From the NCBI RefSeq assembly GCF_900099695.1, contig NZ_FNCY01000007.1, positions 1 through 64,000 on the forward strand: 64,000 nt of DNA, read 5' to 3'. Positions 47,603-56,818 of the stretch are shown here, piece after piece; the stretch's first letter is position 1, and every line of letters begins with the position of its first letter. Origin of the DNA: Propionivibrio dicarboxylicus. GTDB lineage: Bacteria > Pseudomonadota > Gammaproteobacteria > Burkholderiales > Rhodocyclaceae. The notes beneath the pieces were generated by a model. The model did no database searches and was not told the origin of the DNA. It saw only the letters and a program-made list of their open reading frames with translations. Both the position numbers and the translations under genes were made by a program.

Positions 47603-49626
47603 AAACCGTCGCCATTGTTCAGGCTCGCGTCGGCTCAACGCGCCTGCCTAACAAGGTCATGAAACCGATTTGTGGCAAGCCGATGATTGAATTGCTTCTC
47701 TCCCGCCTTGCCCAAGCGAAAGAGATCGATGAAATCGTCGTTGCCACCTCGGAAGATCCGCGTAATCAACCGATGATCGCGCTGGTGCGCGCGCTGGGAT
47801 TTCGCTGTGTCGTCGGAAGCGAAAATGACGTTCTCGACCGATTTATCACGGCAGGAAGAGAATCGGGGGCGGATACGGTCATTCGCATCACCGGCGACTG
47901 CCCATTGGTTGATCCAGGGCTTGTCGATCGCTGCATCCGCGAGTTTGCAGCGCAGAACGTTGAGTATCTCAGCAATAGCGCTCCACCGACCTTTCCGGAC
48001 GGACTGGACACCGAAGTCTTTAGCTTTGCCGCGTTGGAACAAGCCGCAATCGAGACGCAGGCGCCCTTCGATCGGGAGCACGTCACACCGTACCTGCGCA
48101 ACTCCGGAAAATTCAAGTGCGCGACACTGACGCATGACAAAGATCTTTCCGCACTTCGCTGGACAGTGGACGAACCAGCCGACCTCACGGTCATAACCAG
48201 GGTATTCGAACATTTCTCCCCGAACATCCACTTCCCCTGGCTGGACGTGCTTGCCTTGCAAGAGAAGGAAAAGGAGCTATTCATGGAAAATCAAGAGATC
48301 ACACGCAATGAAGGCGCAACGATAGGAACCGGCCAGAAACTCTGGAAACGCGCCAAGGAAGTCATCCCCGGCGGCAACATGCTGCTCTCAAAACGGGCCG
48401 AGATGTTTCTGCCCGACCTGTGGCCTGCCTACTTCTCCAAAACGAAGGGGTGCCAAGTATGGGATCTCGACGGGAATCAATACACCGACGTGTCGATCAT
48501 GGGGATCGGCACCAACGTTCTGGGATATGGCCACCCGGATGTCGACGCGGCGGTCCATCGGACGGTTGATGCTGGCAACATGTCAACTTTCAACTGCCCG
48601 GAAGAAGTTTATCTCGCCGAAAAGCTGATCGAGCTCCACCCGTGGGCTGCCATGGCCCGCTTTGCCCGCTCCGGCGGGGAAGCCAATGCAATCGCCATCC
48701 GTATCGCCAGAGCGGCCGCCGGACGCGACAAGGTCGCCATCTGCGGATATCACGGTTGGCACGATTGGTACCTGTCGGTCAACCTTGGCGATAACAAGGG
48801 CCTCGACGGTCATCTGTTGCCGGGACTCGAACCAAATGGCGTTCCCCGCAATTTGCGTGGCACTGTATTCCCGTTCTCCTACAACAATTTCGCCGAACTG
48901 GAAGCACTGGTGAATGCGCAGGATATCGGTGTCATCAAAATGGAAGTTGTTCGTAATAACGGCCCCCAAGACAACTTCTTGCACAAGGTACGTCAGCTGG
49001 CCACTGAAAAAGGCATCGTTCTGATTTTCGACGAATGCACCTCGGGCTTCCGACAAACATTCGGCGGATTGCACAAGCTCTATGGTGTCGAACCCGATAT
49101 GGCAATGTTTGGAAAAGCGCTGGGGAACGGTTATGCCATCACTGCAACCATCGGGCGTCGAGAGGTCATGGAAGCGGCGCAATCGACCTTCATCAGTTCG
49201 ACATTCTGGACCGAACGCATCGGCCCGACCGCAGCACTGGCGACACTCGATGTCATGGAAAAAACCCGTTCATGGGAGAACATCACACAAACGGGACTTG
49301 GCATTCGCGACCGCTGGCAAAAACTCGCTGAAAAACACGGTCTATCCATCGACCACTGGGGTCTTCCTGCACTGACTGGCTTTAGTTTCAAGAGTCAGAA
49401 TGCATTGGCCTACAAAACGCTGATCACGCAGGAAATGCTGCGAAAAGGCTTCCTGGCCGGAAACAGCGTCTACGTCTGTACGGAGCACACGCCGGCTGTC
49501 GTTGACGCCTATTTCACGGCACTTGATCCGATTTTCGCGACGATATGCGAATGCGAGAACGGACGCGACGTAGGCGAGCTTCTGGCCGGTCCGATCTGCC
49601 ACGCTGGATTCAAGCGCCTGAACTAA
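47599..49626 (+). CDS. Fusion: SpsF-type cytidylyltransferase plus class III aminotransferase (GSA-aminomutase-like)
   Basis: 675 aa. Residues 1-228: SpsF/CMP-sugar synthetase-like domain with VQARVGSTRLPNKVM and ITGDCPLVDPG. Residues about 229-675: class III PLP aminotransferase resembling glutamate-1-semialdehyde aminomutase, with RSGGEANAIAIRIARAA, IFDECTSGFR and PLP lysine K506 (MFGKALGNGY). The two parts normally are separate proteins. At the junction there is an internal AAGGAG and an in-frame ATG (see 48271-48285), so the second half can probably also be made alone. It is coupled by ATGA to the aldo/keto reductase. Confidence 0.85.
   Translation: MKTVAIVQARVGSTRLPNKVMKPICGKPMIELLLSRLAQAKEIDEIVVATSEDPRNQPMIALVRALGFRCVVGSENDVLDRFITAGRESGADTVIRITGDCPLVDPGLVDRCIREFAAQNVEYLSNSAPPTFPDGLDTEVFSFAALEQAAIETQAPFDREHVTPYLRNSGKFKCATLTHDKDLSALRWTVDEPADLTVITRVFEHFSPNIHFPWLDVLALQEKEKELFMENQEITRNEGATIGTGQKLWKRAKEVIPGGNMLLSKRAEMFLPDLWPAYFSKTKGCQVWDLDGNQYTDVSIMGIGTNVLGYGHPDVDAAVHRTVDAGNMSTFNCPEEVYLAEKLIELHPWAAMARFARSGGEANAIAIRIARAAAGRDKVAICGYHGWHDWYLSVNLGDNKGLDGHLLPGLEPNGVPRNLRGTVFPFSYNNFAELEALVNAQDIGVIKMEVVRNNGPQDNFLHKVRQLATEKGIVLIFDECTSGFRQTFGGLHKLYGVEPDMAMFGKALGNGYAITATIGRREVMEAAQSTFISSTFWTERIGPTAALATLDVMEKTRSWENITQTGLGIRDRWQKLAEKHGLSIDHWGLPALTGFSFKSQNALAYKTLITQEMLRKGFLAGNSVYVCTEHTPAVVDAYFTALDPIFATICECENGRDVGELLAGPICHAGFKRLN
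48271..48285 (+). promoter_or_regulatory. Internal ribosome site and start codon at the fusion junction
   Basis: AAGGAG (48271-48276), six bases, then ATG (48283-48285) in frame with the fused gene. Translation from here gives a 447-aa protein (48283-49626) starting MENQEITRNEG, i.e. the complete aminotransferase without the SpsF domain. Spacing and strength are as good as at ordinary starts in this window. Confidence 0.6.
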
Positions 49627-49636
49627 CGGCTCCGCA

Positions 49637-50752
49637 ATGCGTATCGCATTCCGCACAGACGCGTCGATCCGGATCGGAAACGGCCATGTCATGCGCTGCC
49701 TGACGCTCGCCGACGCGCTCCGCGACAGAGGCGCATCCTGCACGTTTTTCTGCAGGGCGCACGACGGACATCTGATCGAATACGTTACGGCCCGCGGACA
49801 CCAGGGCACCCTCTTGCCTGCACGAAAAAACGACGAGCTAAATCGCGCATTGGAGACCGGCCATGCCGCCTGGCTCGGAACGTCTTGGGAAGATGATGCA
49901 ACCGAGACAATTCGCGCCATCGACAGTGATCATCCGGATTGGCTCGTCGTCGACCACTACGCGCTTGATGAACGCTGGGAAAGAGCGATGCGTCCTCGCT
50001 GCCGGCGCATCATGGCAATCGATGATCTCGCCGACCGGCCGCATCACTGCGAATTACTCCTCGATCAAAACCTAGGTCGGAAGACATCCGACTATGAGCA
50101 TCTGATACCGGCAGATGCGATCGCGCTGACAGGCCCGCGCTACGCGCTCCTTCGCCCGGGATTCGCGCAGCGGCGTTCTGAAAGCCTGGCTCGGCGCGTT
50201 TCACCCGACCTGAAGACAGTTCTCCTGAACATGGGCGGCGTTGACAAGGATAACGTCACCTCGCTGGTGTTGAAGACGATGAGCAAGGCAACGTTGCCCG
50301 CTGATACGCGCGTCATTGTGGTCATGGGCCCGCATGCACCGTGGCAGAGCGACGTGCGCACACTTGCAGGACAGATGCCCTTCGCAACACAGGTACTCGT
50401 CGGCGTCAGCGATATGGCCGGGTTGATGACAACCAGCGATCTCGCGATTGGTGCTGCTGGCAGCACCGCATGGGAACGTTGTTGCCTGGGACTTCCGACC
50501 ATCCAGCTGGTACTTGCCGACAATCAGGCCGAAGCGGCTGTTGCCTTGGCGCAATGCGGTGCGGCCATTGGCATTTCGTCAATCGACAGCATCGCGTCGG
50601 AATTGCCAAGAGCACTGCACAAGATGCAACACGACCACAGCGTGTTGCATCATCTATCGCGACGAGCCGCCGATATATGCGATGGTCTCGGCACCGCTTC
50701 AGTCGCGGCGCATCTTCTCGACGTTTCGGGAGTAAATGGAGCGACCCAATGA
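49637..50752 (+). CDS. pseG: UDP-2,4-diacetamido-2,4,6-trideoxy-beta-L-altropyranose hydrolase, PseG
   Basis: 371 aa. Removes UDP from the diacetamido sugar before condensation with phosphoenolpyruvate. MRIAFRTDASIRIGNGHVMR is the classical N-terminus, with catalytic His in GNGHVMRC; VDHYALDERWE, IDDLADRPHHCELLLDQN and LRPGFA are conserved PseG segments. The C-terminal domain has IGAAGSTAWERC. It overlaps pseH by ATGA. Confidence 0.94.
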   Translation: MRIAFRTDASIRIGNGHVMRCLTLADALRDRGASCTFFCRAHDGHLIEYVTARGHQGTLLPARKNDELNRALETGHAAWLGTSWEDDATETIRAIDSDHPDWLVVDHYALDERWERAMRPRCRRIMAIDDLADRPHHCELLLDQNLGRKTSDYEHLIPADAIALTGPRYALLRPGFAQRRSESLARRVSPDLKTVLLNMGGVDKDNVTSLVLKTMSKATLPADTRVIVVMGPHAPWQSDVRTLAGQMPFATQVLVGVSDMAGLMTTSDLAIGAAGSTAWERCCLGLPTIQLVLADNQAEAAVALAQCGAAIGISSIDSIASELPRALHKMQHDHSVLHHLSRRAADICDGLGTASVAAHLLDVSGVNGATQ

Positions 50753-51300
50753 GCGCATTCGGAAATCTACGAACAATTAACGACGACGAACTCGAGGTGA
50801 TGCGAGCTTGGCGAAACGCTCCGGCGGTACGCGCCAACATGTACACCCGGCATGAAATATCGAGCGCGGAACACCTCGCCTGGTGGGCTCGTACCAGACA
50901 ACGAGAAGACCAGCAATACTTCATGTTCGAGCGCGGAGATCGACCGCTTGGCATCGTCGCATTCACGCAGATTGATCGAATTAATAACAACTGTTCATGG
51001 GCTTTTTATACCGCCCCGAATGTACCCAAGGGTACCGGATCCTTCATGGAATTCCTGGCCATCGAGTATGTATTCAGCAAACAGCAACTGCACAAGCTTC
51101 ACTGCGAAGTACTCGCATTCAATACACCGGTAATAAAAATGCACCAGAAATTCGGATTTGCCGTTGAAGGAATCTTTCGCCAACATCATCTTGTCGACGG
51201 TCAATACGTAGACATATACCGTCTGGGCTTGCTCGAAGAAGAGTGGCTAATCAAGCGCGAAGAGATGCAACGCAAGCTACAAGCGATCAGCGGCAACTAA
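50749..51300 (+). CDS. pseH: UDP-4-amino-4,6-dideoxy-N-acetyl-L-altrosamine N-acetyltransferase, PseH
   Basis: 183 aa GNAT enzyme acetylating the 4-amino group made by PseC. Typical PseH features: LEVMRAWRNAPAVRANMYT, the motif WAFYTAPNVPKGTGSFMEFLA at the acetyl-CoA site, and HQKFGFAVEGIFRQHH. Its ATG overlaps the pseG stop; the longer frame upstream lies inside pseG. Confidence 0.92.
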   Translation: MSAFGNLRTINDDELEVMRAWRNAPAVRANMYTRHEISSAEHLAWWARTRQREDQQYFMFERGDRPLGIVAFTQIDRINNNCSWAFYTAPNVPKGTGSFMEFLAIEYVFSKQQLHKLHCEVLAFNTPVIKMHQKFGFAVEGIFRQHHLVDGQYVDIYRLGLLEEEWLIKREEMQRKLQAISGN

Positions 51301-51304
51301 TTCC

Positions 51305-52357
51305 ATGGCAGAACTCATCAAGATCAGCGAGCGAGCCATCGGCCCCGCACACCCGCCCTATGTCATCGCGGAACTCTCTGCCAACCATAACGGCAGCCTC
51401 GACACCGCGCTCAGAATCGTCGCGGAGGCAAAATGTGCCGGAGCTGATGCAATCAAGTTGCAAACCTACACCCCGGATACGATTACGCTCGATTGCGACA
51501 ATGAAGAATTCCGTATTCACGGCGGTCTCTGGGATGGCAGGACCTTGTACGATCTTTACCGCGAAGCCCACATGCCATGGGACTGGCACAAGCCACTGTT
51601 CGATCGGGCGCGGGAGATTGGCATCACCATTTTCAGTTCCCCCTTTGACACCACGGCAATCGATCTCCTCGAAGACCTCAACGCGCCTGCCTACAAGATC
51701 GCCTCGTTCGAAGCGGTGGATTTGCCGCTGATCAAATATGCTGCCAGCACCGGCAAGCCCATGATCATTTCGACAGGCATGGCATGCGCCGAAGAAATAC
51801 AGGAGGCCATCGAAAGTGCCCGGGAAGGAGGCTGCAAAGAGCTTGCCATCCTGCACTGCGTGAGTGGCTATCCTGCCCCGGCCAGTGACTACAATTTGCG
51901 AACAATCCCTGACATGATCGCGCGCTTCGGATGCGTTACGGGTTTGTCGGACCATACGCTCGACAACACCACGGCCATCGCCAGCATCGCGCTCGGCGCA
52001 TCCATCATTGAAAAGCACTTTACCCTCGATCGCTCCGGTGGCGGCCCTGATGACACATTCTCTCTAGAACCTCCCGAACTTGCCGCGCTCTGCAAGGGCG
52101 TGCGCTCCGCCTGGGAAGCACTGGGAAACATCGACTATGGATGCAAAGCGAGCGAACGGGCGAACGTTCAGTTTCGTCGCTCTCTCTATTTCGTCAAAAA
52201 TCTTCGCGCCGGCGAGATGATTACGTCTGACGCGGTCCGAAGCGTACGCCCAGGCCTGGGATTGGCTCCAAAATTTCTAGAACGCATCCTCGGCCGACGC
52301 GTCCGCCGGGATATCACTCGCTTTACGCCTGTTTCAATGGAGGACTTTGAAGAATGA
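51305..52357 (+). CDS. pseI: Pseudaminic acid synthase, PseI
   Basis: 350 aa. Condenses the altrose derivative with phosphoenolpyruvate to pseudaminic acid. NeuB-family barrel: YVIAELSANHNGSLDTAL, DAIKLQTYTPDT, SSPFDTTAIDLL, ISTGMA; C-terminal antifreeze-like SAF domain about 290-350 (RSLYFVKNLRAGEMITSDAV). Starts four bases after pseH. Confidence 0.95.
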   Translation: MAELIKISERAIGPAHPPYVIAELSANHNGSLDTALRIVAEAKCAGADAIKLQTYTPDTITLDCDNEEFRIHGGLWDGRTLYDLYREAHMPWDWHKPLFDRAREIGITIFSSPFDTTAIDLLEDLNAPAYKIASFEAVDLPLIKYAASTGKPMIISTGMACAEEIQEAIESAREGGCKELAILHCVSGYPAPASDYNLRTIPDMIARFGCVTGLSDHTLDNTTAIASIALGASIIEKHFTLDRSGGGPDDTFSLEPPELAALCKGVRSAWEALGNIDYGCKASERANVQFRRSLYFVKNLRAGEMITSDAVRSVRPGLGLAPKFLERILGRRVRRDITRFTPVSMEDFEE

Positions 52358-53103
52358 CAGAACACCGTCCTAAGGTCGTCGCCACGATCGAAGCACGCAT
52401 GACTTCCTCGCGTCTGCCGGGAAAAGTTCTCATGCCCGCGGCAGGAGAACCGATGCTGGCGCACCTCGTGCGCCGTCTCCGCGCAGTCCCGTCCATTGAT
52501 GCCATTGTGATCGCGACGACGATAAACGACAGCGACCAGGCAATTGTCGATTTTGCTCACGCCAACGGGGTCGCTTGCTTCAGGGGAAGCGAAAACAACG
52601 TCATGGAGCGCGTTCTCGGCGCGGCAACATCCGCTTCGGCCGATGTCATCGTTGAAATCACCGGTGATTGCCCGATTATCGACCCCGACATCGTGGAACA
52701 AACGATTCGTATGTTCTTCGGCAACTCCGTCGACTACATGAGCAACGCAGTGGTCCGCAGCTATCCTGACGGAATGGACGTCCAGGTATTTCATCTGGAA
52801 ACATTGAAAACAGCCGCGCGCAGCACGACAAACCAGCTCGATCTTGAGCATGTTTCGCGGTTCATATACCAGCATCCTGACATCTTCCGGATTGGCCACC
52901 TGATCGCGCCGCCATCGCTGCACTGGCCTGATCTTGGCCTGACGTTGGACGAAGCCACCGACTATCAGTTGCTCAGGAATCTGATCGAATTTCTGGCTCC
53001 CACCAACCCCATCTTTGGGTGCGGCGAAGCCATTCAGACCCTGCGCGAACGTCCAGAATGGGTCGACATCAACCGTCGCGTCATACGCAAAGGTGATTCA
53101 TGA
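52354..53103 (+). CDS. SpsF-type cytidylyltransferase, candidate CMP-pseudaminate synthetase
   Basis: 249 aa. VVATIEARMTSSRLPGKVLM (nucleotide loop with the R-x-x-S-x-R-L-P-x-K signature) and ITGDCPIIDPD. It belongs to the same SpsF group as the N-terminal half of the 47599 fusion, not to the classical PseF type. Placed directly after pseI with an ATGA overlap, it is the best candidate to activate pseudaminic acid with CTP, though it could activate another sugar made by the next three genes. Confidence 0.82.
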   Translation: MTEHRPKVVATIEARMTSSRLPGKVLMPAAGEPMLAHLVRRLRAVPSIDAIVIATTINDSDQAIVDFAHANGVACFRGSENNVMERVLGAATSASADVIVEITGDCPIIDPDIVEQTIRMFFGNSVDYMSNAVVRSYPDGMDVQVFHLETLKTAARSTTNQLDLEHVSRFIYQHPDIFRIGHLIAPPSLHWPDLGLTLDEATDYQLLRNLIEFLAPTNPIFGCGEAIQTLRERPEWVDINRRVIRKGDS

Positions 53104-54062
53104 GTTTCGGCGTCGTTATCATCGGGCTCGGCCAGATAGGCATGACATCCGATATTGGTCTCGACCCGGAACAGTACATTTGGTCACACGCCCGAGCTTT
53201 TTTCGCTCACCCCGCGTTCTCGCTTCTCGCTGGCGTAGACCCGTCACCGACAAGTCGTGCCGCCTTCGAGGAAGCATACCGACGCCCGTCATACGCCACA
53301 GCGGCTGAAGCCCTCTCTGCCCACCGACCAGACATCGTTGTCATTGCCGTTCCAACCGTCAATCATCTGCAAGCGCTACAGGAGACGCTTGCAGCAAGCC
53401 GTCCGATGGCGGTGTTGTGCGAAAAGCCGCTGTCGTACCGGTTCGACGAAGCCGTCGCCATGACTGATACCTGTAGACAGGCCAATGTCCGTTTATTCGT
53501 GAACTATGTACGACGCGCCGATCCCGCTGTACGCGAAATCAAGCAGCGGCTGAACTCAGGTCAGATTGCACAACCGCTGAAGGGCGTCGTCTGGTATTCC
53601 AAGGGGCTTTTCAACAATGGTTCGCACTTCTTCGATTTGATGCAATATTGGCTCGGAGAAATGAGGACATATGAAATCGTCAATTCGGGGCGCTTACTTG
53701 GCAATGACCCGGAACCAGACTTCATGGCGGTTTTTGGCGGCGGACAGATCCAGTTTCTTTCCGCGCGTGAAGAGGACTACTCGCATTACACCATCGAACT
53801 GGTTTCGCCGAGTGGTAGACTTCGCTATGACCAAGGAGGCAGCAAAGTCGTCTGGCAATCAGCCATAGCAAGCCCCGAGTCGCCAGCTTACAAGGTTCTC
53901 GACTCAGCAGAAGACGAAATCAGAAACGACTTGAATAGGGCTCAGTGGAACATTGCCGACCAAATGGCAAACGCTCTCTGCGGAAATAAGTCCGACATCT
54001 GTAGCGGAGACGAAGCACTGAGCACCATCCAACATCTCACTTCGATAAAAGACGCATTATGA
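53100..54062 (+). CDS. Gfo/Idh/MocA-family oxidoreductase
   Basis: 320 aa. Rossmann start VVIIGLGQIGMTSDIG, catalytic EKP in VLCEKPLSYRFDEAV, then a beta-rich C-terminal domain. These NAD(P) enzymes oxidise or reduce sugars, for example at C3 of nucleotide sugars before transamination. It is followed by an aminotransferase and acetyltransferase in overlapping order, which together form an amino-sugar module. Confidence 0.85.
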   Translation: MSFGVVIIGLGQIGMTSDIGLDPEQYIWSHARAFFAHPAFSLLAGVDPSPTSRAAFEEAYRRPSYATAAEALSAHRPDIVVIAVPTVNHLQALQETLAASRPMAVLCEKPLSYRFDEAVAMTDTCRQANVRLFVNYVRRADPAVREIKQRLNSGQIAQPLKGVVWYSKGLFNNGSHFFDLMQYWLGEMRTYEIVNSGRLLGNDPEPDFMAVFGGGQIQFLSAREEDYSHYTIELVSPSGRLRYDQGGSKVVWQSAIASPESPAYKVLDSAEDEIRNDLNRAQWNIADQMANALCGNKSDICSGDEALSTIQHLTSIKDAL

Positions 54063-55351
54063 GCACACCACGAAATGACAATCGTCTTGCATTGCTGGGC
54101 GGAACGAAAACGATCGACCAGCCATTCAAACGCTACAACCCGATCGGCGCCGAAGAAGTGGATGCTGCAAAGAAGGTCGTCGAAAGCGGCGTCTTGTCGC
54201 AGTATATCGGCGGATGGGATCCGGATTTCTATGGTGGTCCGAAGGTCAAGGAATTCGAGCGAAAATGCGAAACGTATTTCGGCGTAAAGCACGCAATCAC
54301 CGTCAATTCCTGGACCTCCGGATTGATTGCCGCCGTCGGCGCGCTCGACATTGAACCGGGCGATGAAATCATCGTTCCGCCGTTCACGATGTGCGCCAGC
54401 GCCACGGCCATTTTGCACTGGAATGCGATTCCGGTCTTCGCCGACATTGAGCCGGATACGTTCTGCCTGGATCCACACTCCGTCGAAGCCAACATTACGC
54501 CTCAAACCAAGGCCATCATGGCCGTCGATATCTTCGGTCAATCGGCAGACACCGAAGCGCTGATGGAAATCGCACGACGCCACAACCTGAAGGTCATCAC
54601 GGATACTGCGCAGGCGCCGGGAGCACGATACAAGGATCGCCATGCCGGAACCTTGTCGCATATCGGTGGATACAGTCTCAATTATCACAAGCACATTCAT
54701 ACTGGTGAGGGCGGCATTCTCGTCACCGACGACGACGAACTCGCCGACCGGTTGCGCCTCATCCGCAACCATGCCGAGGCTGTCGTCGGCCCCATGGGCA
54801 AAACGAATCTCGCCAACATGATCGGTTACAACTTCCGGCTCGGTGAAATCGAATGTGCCATCGGCATCACCCAACTGGACAAACTCGAACGGCTTGCCCT
54901 GGGGCGCCAACGCATTGCCGAGCGACTGAATCGAGGGCTGTCGGGATTGAAAGGCCTGAAAACGCCCGTGGTCAGAGAGGACTGTACCCACGTTTACTAC
55001 GTTTATCCGATGATTCTGGACACTGATGACTTGGGAGTGTCGCGTGCTCGTATCGTCGAGGCACTTGAAGCGGAAGGCCTGACGGGACTGGCGGCGGGTT
55101 ATGTGAACGTACATCTGCTACCGATGTACCAGAATAAGATCGCCTATGGCTCTCGCGGCTTCCCGTGGTCGTCGGATGTTTGCAAGCGCGAGGTCGACTA
55201 TTCGAAGGGAATCTGTCCGGTTGCTGAAAAGCTTCACGACGAGACCTTCCTGGGATTTGCCATGTGCCTGCATGACCTCGAAGATGCAGACGTAGACCTG
55301 ATCGTCGCTGCGTTCGACAAAGTGTGGCGTAATCTTGAGGCACTCAAATGA
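54059..55351 (+). CDS. DegT/DnrJ/EryC1-family aminotransferase
   Basis: 430 aa, longer than PseC because of an N-terminal extension and extra loops. PLP lysine K211 in NYHKHIHTGEGG, with an unusual His-rich surround (YHKHIHTGEGG) seen in one DegT subgroup. TVNSWTSGLIAAVGALDI binds PLP phosphate. It probably transaminates the keto-sugar formed by the preceding oxidoreductase. ATGA overlaps on both sides. Confidence 0.87.
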   Translation: MSTPRNDNRLALLGGTKTIDQPFKRYNPIGAEEVDAAKKVVESGVLSQYIGGWDPDFYGGPKVKEFERKCETYFGVKHAITVNSWTSGLIAAVGALDIEPGDEIIVPPFTMCASATAILHWNAIPVFADIEPDTFCLDPHSVEANITPQTKAIMAVDIFGQSADTEALMEIARRHNLKVITDTAQAPGARYKDRHAGTLSHIGGYSLNYHKHIHTGEGGILVTDDDELADRLRLIRNHAEAVVGPMGKTNLANMIGYNFRLGEIECAIGITQLDKLERLALGRQRIAERLNRGLSGLKGLKTPVVREDCTHVYYVYPMILDTDDLGVSRARIVEALEAEGLTGLAAGYVNVHLLPMYQNKIAYGSRGFPWSSDVCKREVDYSKGICPVAEKLHDETFLGFAMCLHDLEDADVDLIVAAFDKVWRNLEALK

Positions 55352-55890
55352 TCTATCGTATCGGTGAAGCCTATTTCGTCAGGCCTCTGCGCGAGTCCGA
55401 TCTCGACGGGCCATATCTGTCATGGTTCGAAGATCAGCAGGTCTGTCGCTACAACTCCCACGGAAAGTACCCAAGAACACGAGAATATTTCAGGGCGTTC
55501 TACGACTCCCTGAACGAACCGGAACACATCGTCTGGGCAATTTGTCATGATGGTGACGGCCACATCGGCAATATCAGCCTGCAAGGTATTTCAGTCATCA
55601 ATCGCCATGCCGAATTCGCCATTCTTCTTGGCGACCGCCGACACTGGGGATGCCAGGTCGGGAAATTGGCCGGAATGCAATTGCTCCGGCATGGGTTCGA
55701 CAAACTCAACCTCGAACGCATCTATTGCGGCACGGCCGAAACCAATATCGGAATGCGCAAACTTGCACTCTCCCTCGGCATGCAGGAAGAAGGACGACGG
55801 CGCGCTCATCTGTGGCTGGAAGGCGCCTGGGTGGATATGCTCGAATACGGCATTTTGCGATCCGAATTCAAGAAAACTGCAGATCACTGA
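55348..55890 (+). CDS. GNAT-family N-acetyltransferase
   Basis: 180 aa, RimJ/RimL-like. LRESDLDGPYLSWFEDQQV start and FAILLGDRRHWGCQVGKLAG acetyl-CoA site, then IYCGTAETNIGMRKLALSLGM. Most likely acetylates the amino group placed by the aminotransferase upstream. It shares one base with the next gene. Confidence 0.87.
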   Translation: MIYRIGEAYFVRPLRESDLDGPYLSWFEDQQVCRYNSHGKYPRTREYFRAFYDSLNEPEHIVWAICHDGDGHIGNISLQGISVINRHAEFAILLGDRRHWGCQVGKLAGMQLLRHGFDKLNLERIYCGTAETNIGMRKLALSLGMQEEGRRRAHLWLEGAWVDMLEYGILRSEFKKTADH

Positions 55891-56786
55891 TGCTGTGCAT
55901 CGCGAGCCATGACGCCGGCGGCGCCGAGGTGTTGGCCAGTTGGCTAGCCCGAAATCGGCAAGAGTGCCGCCTGCTGCTCGCCGGTCCGGCCGTGCGCGTG
56001 TTTGAGAGACGGCTGAATCGCCAGGTAGTCGTGGATCGCTTCGAGAACGCGATCAACGAATGCGACGCTTTCCTCACTGGCAGCAGTTGGCAATCGGATC
56101 TCGAATGGCGGGTGATCGAGGCCGCAAGACAGCAGGACAAAAATGTAATCACCTTCCTGGACCACTGGGGAAACTATCGCGAGCGTTTCTTGAAGAACGG
56201 CCGCGAATGTCTCCCTGATGTCATCTGGACCGGCGATGACGAAGCATTCGCGCTTGCGCGTCCGCTGTTTCCTGAAATAGAAGTAAAACAGGTACGCAAC
56301 CCATATTTCGATGACATCAGAGAAACGGTGAGCGCCCTCGCCGACAAGCAAGCGGGAAAACGCGAAGCAGTCGGCCTGCGCATTCTATTTGTGTGTGAAC
56401 CTCTGTCCGAACATGGGTTATTGCAATATGGCGACGCCTTGCACTGGGGCTATACGGAGTTCGACGCCCTGCGTTTCTTCTTCGCGAACATGTCCCGGCT
56501 TGGCTCTCCCGTACATTCCGTGATCATTCGCCCACACCCCTCGGAAAAGCCAGGAAAATATGACGAAATTGCAAGAGAACTGGCTACCGCATCGGGACTT
56601 GACGTTACCGTCGGGGGGCAGGTTCCACTGCTGAACGAAATTGCTGATTGCCAGGTCGTTGCCGGCTGCGAAAGTATGGCGATGGTCGTTGGCATGATTG
56701 CCGGCCGACGCATTATTTCGGCCATCCCGCCAGGCGGACGGCCATGCAGCCTACCGCACCGACAAATCGAAAAACTGACAGCATAG
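55890..56786 (+). CDS. Protein of unknown function in glycan cluster
   Basis: 298 aa, soluble. Begins MLCIASHDAGGAEVLASWLA, a Rossmann-like start. VITFLDHWGNYRERF, a second Rossmann-like segment LRILFVCEPLSEHG, IIRPHPSEKPGKYD, and the C-terminal VAGCESMAMVVGMIAGRRII resemble the nucleotide-binding half of GT-B proteins such as capsule glycosyltransferases. ATG 55890 overlaps the GNAT stop by one base; the frame is open further upstream only because it shadows the GNAT gene. Might be a transferase; not proven. Confidence 0.7.
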   Translation: MLCIASHDAGGAEVLASWLARNRQECRLLLAGPAVRVFERRLNRQVVVDRFENAINECDAFLTGSSWQSDLEWRVIEAARQQDKNVITFLDHWGNYRERFLKNGRECLPDVIWTGDDEAFALARPLFPEIEVKQVRNPYFDDIRETVSALADKQAGKREAVGLRILFVCEPLSEHGLLQYGDALHWGYTEFDALRFFFANMSRLGSPVHSVIIRPHPSEKPGKYDEIARELATASGLDVTVGGQVPLLNEIADCQVVAGCESMAMVVGMIAGRRIISAIPPGGRPCSLPHRQIEKLTA

Positions 56787-56818
56787 ACAGGGAAGCATTG
56801 ATTCGATGCACTCCGGCC

